Below are positions 6,259 through 9,166 of a stretch of DNA of 9,166 nucleotides, in pieces. The notes below the pieces were generated by a model. The model was not told the origin of the DNA, made no database searches, and saw only the letters and a program-made list of their open reading frames with translations. Origin of the DNA: Alteromonadaceae bacterium UBA2620 (lineage in GTDB: Bacteria > Pseudomonadota > Gammaproteobacteria > Enterobacterales > Alteromonadaceae). The DNA is taken from the NCBI GenBank assembly GCA_002339125.1, contig DDJQ01000022.1, positions 1 through 9,166 on the forward strand, given 5' to 3'. Numbering within the stretch: position 1 is the stretch's first letter; every line of letters starts with the position of its first letter. The position numbers and the translations under genes are program-made.

Positions 6259-9141
6259 TCACCCCTTCCCCTCATCTTCAATAAAGTACGTACCATTGGG
6301 CAACACATGCTTATAGGGCAATAACGAGATATGGGATAAGGTCTTGTCGTCGATATCCTCCCCCTGCTGCCGGAGCTGCTCAACCACGTCATTTATCTTG
6401 ATCGTGTTCCAGTACAGAATGGCATTGGATACAAAGCTGAGGCTGCTGGCCTTGTTCATGATTTCCTCATAGTCCCCAGTGGTGAATTCACCCTGGTCCG
6501 CAAAGAATATCCAGCGCGGCAGTTTGTGCCGGTATTCCCCTTTATTCAGTTGCCGCTGGACGGTTTGGCGCAGGTCTTTGTCAGTTAGGTACCGCAGAAT
6601 GTATTCGGTCTTGATGATCCGGCCCAGGTTGGTAAAGGCCTTGGTGAGGCGATCGGAGGGTGAACTGTTGGTCAACCGTTGAACGATGACGTGTGCTGGC
6701 GCAGTTTTTTGTTTCAGAGAAATGACCACCCGCATCATGTATTCCCATTGCTCCTCAATAATCGCCAAATCAGCTGTTTTCGTGAGTAAATGGTTGAGGT
6801 CACCGTAATCGACGGATTTGTCGATACGGTATAGCTGCTGATCCTTCAGATCCCGAATGCGTGGCATAAAGTAGAAGCCGAGCAAATGACAGAGGGCGAA
6901 GACGATTTCAGTGTACCCATGCGTATCGGTGGTGTGCTCTCGGATTTTCAGAATTGTGTTGTTTTCCAGCAGACCGTCCAGAACATACAGGGCTTCACGA
7001 GGGCTACAGGAAATGATCTTGGTGCTGAACACGGAATATTGATCGGATACGTGGGTGTAGATCCCGATGGCTTTTTCATAGTAGCCGTAATAGCGGGGAT
7101 AGTATGAAGCCAACAGGCTGTCGGCGCGGATTTTAAAGCGTTGCGCATCTGAAGAGGACAATGTACCGGAGCCATACACCGCACTCAACGGCAGCTCATG
7201 GTGTTGATTCACAATTTCAGCACTGGCGTTGATCAGGGTTTCTTCGCGAATATAGTATTGCAGGATATGCCTTAGCATATCGACAGTAACGCCATTGACG
7301 CTGTTACTCATGGACACGACGCCCAGGTTTGTGGCTTGTGAAATAATGGCAGCCATCAGGCTTTTGTAAAAGTTTTTGGGCCGTGACTGGTGATGTTGGA
7401 TAGGGACAAAGTGACGACTGTAATGCGTCATTTGATCCACCTCCATCAGCAATTGCTCGATGCGTATGCTGGGCATATGCGCATCGATCACCTTTTGCAG
7501 TTGGTTGACTTTATCCGGTACGTCCAGCTTGTCGTCACGCTTGAGTTTCAGCCGGCCATTGTGTATCTCGGCGAAATTATCCAGTCCAAAACGCTTTTGC
7601 GCTGCTGACACCGCTTCGTGGAACTGGGTTGAAATGGCGGAACGCACTTCGTGTTGCAAAGGCTGCTGTAGCTCGGTATAGACGGTGTGTTTGGTTTCAT
7701 CCCAGTTGGGCTCGTTCAAGGTCAGATCCCAGAACGACACATGCTGTTTGCTCTGTGGTAAATACAAATCGCCGGAACGCAACGCATCTTTCATCGCGAG
7801 AGCAAGGCCCATTTCCCAAACATTGCGATTGATGTTGCCGGCTTGATCTTTAAGGCTGCGACGCAGCTCGCGGGGAATGAACGCAGTCGGTGTATTCTCC
7901 GGCAGTTTTTTCAGATCGCCGTCATCCAACTGCCGGACGAACTGGATGGCTTTTATCAGTGGCCCAGAACCTTTCGCCACTTCAAACGGTAACCGTATAA
8001 AGTCGGAAAAATACTTTCGTAAACTGGGGTAACGGGTCAGCAACAAATCGCAGTAGCCGCATTCTTCCAGGCGTTTAAAAATGTGCAGGTCGTCAATGGA
8101 GGCTAGCAAGTGTTTCTCGTCAATACGCTGCCATAAGTCATTCTTGTACAACGGCTGTTCATCCGGCCATTCCAGCAAAACATGCGTGGTATCGAGCACG
8201 GCTTCGATAGCTTTCTTCTGGCGTTTGCGGAATTCCTTGTGCTTTTTGTCGTGACTGTTTCTGGTTTGTCGGCACAGTTCCGTCATGTACTGATCGTGCA
8301 TTTTGACCAGGTTATCCAGCAGAATCTTGCGGGATTCTAACAGGAAGCACACCATCAGGGCATAGCGCTTGTGGTCTTTGAAGCGTTTCATGTCCTTGGC
8401 GCTGTAGCGCTTGGTCAGTCGATACAGGTAGTGAAGAAAAGCGGTATCAATGACCTTTTCCTCGAATTCATTAACGCCGGTGGCCACCAGATTGTCATAG
8501 CGCTCCAAATAGCGTTTCAGTGATGAGATTTTGGCGGCCGGTGGATACTCTTTGAGTTGGTTGAAGTAGGTTCGCTGATTACCGTCTGTGGTTTGCAACA
8601 GAACGTCGATGGCACCGCGCAGTTCAGGGGACATCTGATCAAACACCTGCTCAAAAAGCTGAGTGTGAACCTGGTTACAAATACGGATGATCTGCCGTTC
8701 GATGGTCGAGGGCCCGGGTAATACAATACGGTTCAGCAGCAGGTAGCGCTCTGCCCGGTGAAAAAGTTCATCCGGCAGCAGCCCCTGGCGAGCATATTCT
8801 TCAATCCAGCGGTCCAGATCCGCTTCCGCTTTGTCATCAAACCGCTGAAAGCCCAGATACTTGAGGATGTTGTTCCGATGCTCCAATAGTGTCGCTTCCC
8901 GCTCGGGCACGTCCACGGTTAGCGTGGGCGGGAGGTCGAGTTGACTGCTCAGGTAGCTGATTACCCGGGGGGATAGATCATGGAGTTGGTTAAGAAACCG
9001 GCCATAGAGACGCATGGCGCACAGTTGGATAGCAAATCCCAGACGGTATTGCTTACGGTACTTGTTGACCACCTGGCAATCGCGTCGGCTCAGCGTCCAA
9101 TCGCGAACCATTTCTTCGTCGGAAAATCGTTGTGGCAGCAT
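6259..9141 (-). CDS. tnpA: Tn3-family transposase
   Basis: A 960-aa replicative transposase, close to the usual 960-1010 residues and intact. The N-terminal region (about 5-165) is DUF4158-like: WTLSRRDCQVVNKYRKQYRLGFAIQLCAMRLYGRFL is split here only by reading; the 'TLS-D-V-K-RLGFA-QLC-LR-GRFL' pattern at 16-50 is typical. It should bind the terminal repeats. The catalytic part (about 580-960) has an RNase H fold with the DDE triad, which I place at D665 (SSSDAQRF), D739 (HTTDTHGYT) and E868 (LNKGEYRHKLPR). The spacings of 74 and 129 residues fit those of Tn3-family enzymes. FALCHLLGFYFMPRIRDL (748-765) and LGRIIKTEYIL (839-849) are further family marks; the C-terminus is LPNGTYFIEDEGKG. The enzyme forms cointegrates and a resolvase would normally resolve them. 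The stop is 78 bp from the transposon tip. No strong Shine-Dalgarno is seen before the ATG. The SSSDAQRF variant has Ala where Gly is common. Confidence 0.95.
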   Translation of the reverse strand: MLPQRFSDEEMVRDWTLSRRDCQVVNKYRKQYRLGFAIQLCAMRLYGRFLNQLHDLSPRVISYLSSQLDLPPTLTVDVPEREATLLEHRNNILKYLGFQRFDDKAEADLDRWIEEYARQGLLPDELFHRAERYLLLNRIVLPGPSTIERQIIRICNQVHTQLFEQVFDQMSPELRGAIDVLLQTTDGNQRTYFNQLKEYPPAAKISSLKRYLERYDNLVATGVNEFEEKVIDTAFLHYLYRLTKRYSAKDMKRFKDHKRYALMVCFLLESRKILLDNLVKMHDQYMTELCRQTRNSHDKKHKEFRKRQKKAIEAVLDTTHVLLEWPDEQPLYKNDLWQRIDEKHLLASIDDLHIFKRLEECGYCDLLLTRYPSLRKYFSDFIRLPFEVAKGSGPLIKAIQFVRQLDDGDLKKLPENTPTAFIPRELRRSLKDQAGNINRNVWEMGLALAMKDALRSGDLYLPQSKQHVSFWDLTLNEPNWDETKHTVYTELQQPLQHEVRSAISTQFHEAVSAAQKRFGLDNFAEIHNGRLKLKRDDKLDVPDKVNQLQKVIDAHMPSIRIEQLLMEVDQMTHYSRHFVPIQHHQSRPKNFYKSLMAAIISQATNLGVVSMSNSVNGVTVDMLRHILQYYIREETLINASAEIVNQHHELPLSAVYGSGTLSSSDAQRFKIRADSLLASYYPRYYGYYEKAIGIYTHVSDQYSVFSTKIISCSPREALYVLDGLLENNTILKIREHTTDTHGYTEIVFALCHLLGFYFMPRIRDLKDQQLYRIDKSVDYGDLNHLLTKTADLAIIEEQWEYMMRVVISLKQKTAPAHVIVQRLTNSSPSDRLTKAFTNLGRIIKTEYILRYLTDKDLRQTVQRQLNKGEYRHKLPRWIFFADQGEFTTGDYEEIMNKASSLSFVSNAILYWNTIKINDVVEQLRQQGEDIDDKTLSHISLLPYKHVLPNGTYFIEDEGKG

Positions 9142-9166
9142 TAAGGGGTTCTAGGGATTTTCCCCT

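Larger units (their letters stand above)
6181..9166. mobile_element. Tn3-family transposon, left end and tnpA (continues past right edge)
   Basis: The left boundary is put at 6181 because host protein homology stops exactly at 6180 and a Tn3-like terminal repeat starts there, 78 bp before the transposase stop codon. Transposase at one extremity reading toward the end is the usual Tn3 layout. The window ends 25 bp upstream of tnpA, so the resolvase, res site, cargo and the second terminal repeat are not visible. The expected 5-bp target duplication would be ATTTA (6176-6180), which cannot be tested here. Length and cargo are unknown; it could be a bare cryptic element or carry passenger genes. 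Confidence 0.8.

Noticed and set aside
7390..7681. Plus-strand frames opposite tnpA
   Set aside because: They are shadows of the intact transposase, with no homology or start signals that I can recognise.

Overview
The window looks like chromosomal DNA of a marine-type gammaproteobacterium. An Alteromonadales/Alteromonadaceae member is my best guess, based on protein family make-up and moderate GC; this is inference and no rRNA or marker gene is present to confirm it. It is gene-dense: no stretch over 300 bases lacks a gene, and I see no tRNA, rRNA or CRISPR array.

Left part (1-2264, minus strand): a two-gene unit of a YheS-type ABC-F ATPase and, overlapping its 3' end by 17 nt, a TIGR02444/DUF2390 protein that runs off the left edge. 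ABC-F proteins act on ribosomes. Divergent from yheS across a 119-bp gap lies yheV (small zinc ribbon, 2384-2587), followed at 27 nt by a YgjV-like membrane protein that uses a TTG start.

Middle part (3238-5664, plus strand): a yqiJ-yqiK pair. YqiJ is an NfeD-like membrane protein with an OB-fold tail, and YqiK is a flotillin-type scaffold with an N-terminal membrane anchor, an SPFH domain and a long coiled coil. Together they are the likely membrane-microdomain module. A hairpin-forming 63-bp spacer separates yqiK from a gene coding for a cold-shock domain fused to a DUF1294 membrane domain (5728 onward).

Right part (6181-9166): a Tn3-family transposon has inserted into the cold-shock/DUF1294 gene. 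Homology to DUF1294 stops exactly at 6180. A Tn3-like terminal inverted repeat begins at 6181, and an intact 960-aa Tn3-family transposase with a complete DDE triad is read leftwards toward that end. The rest of the transposon (other terminal repeat, resolvase/res site, any cargo) and the lost 3' part of the host gene lie beyond the right edge. The most unusual local structure is a perfect 12-bp inverted repeat that mirrors the inner part of the terminal repeat between tnpA and the transposon end. I did not find a convincing new multi-gene system; the main stories are the insertion junction and this end structure.
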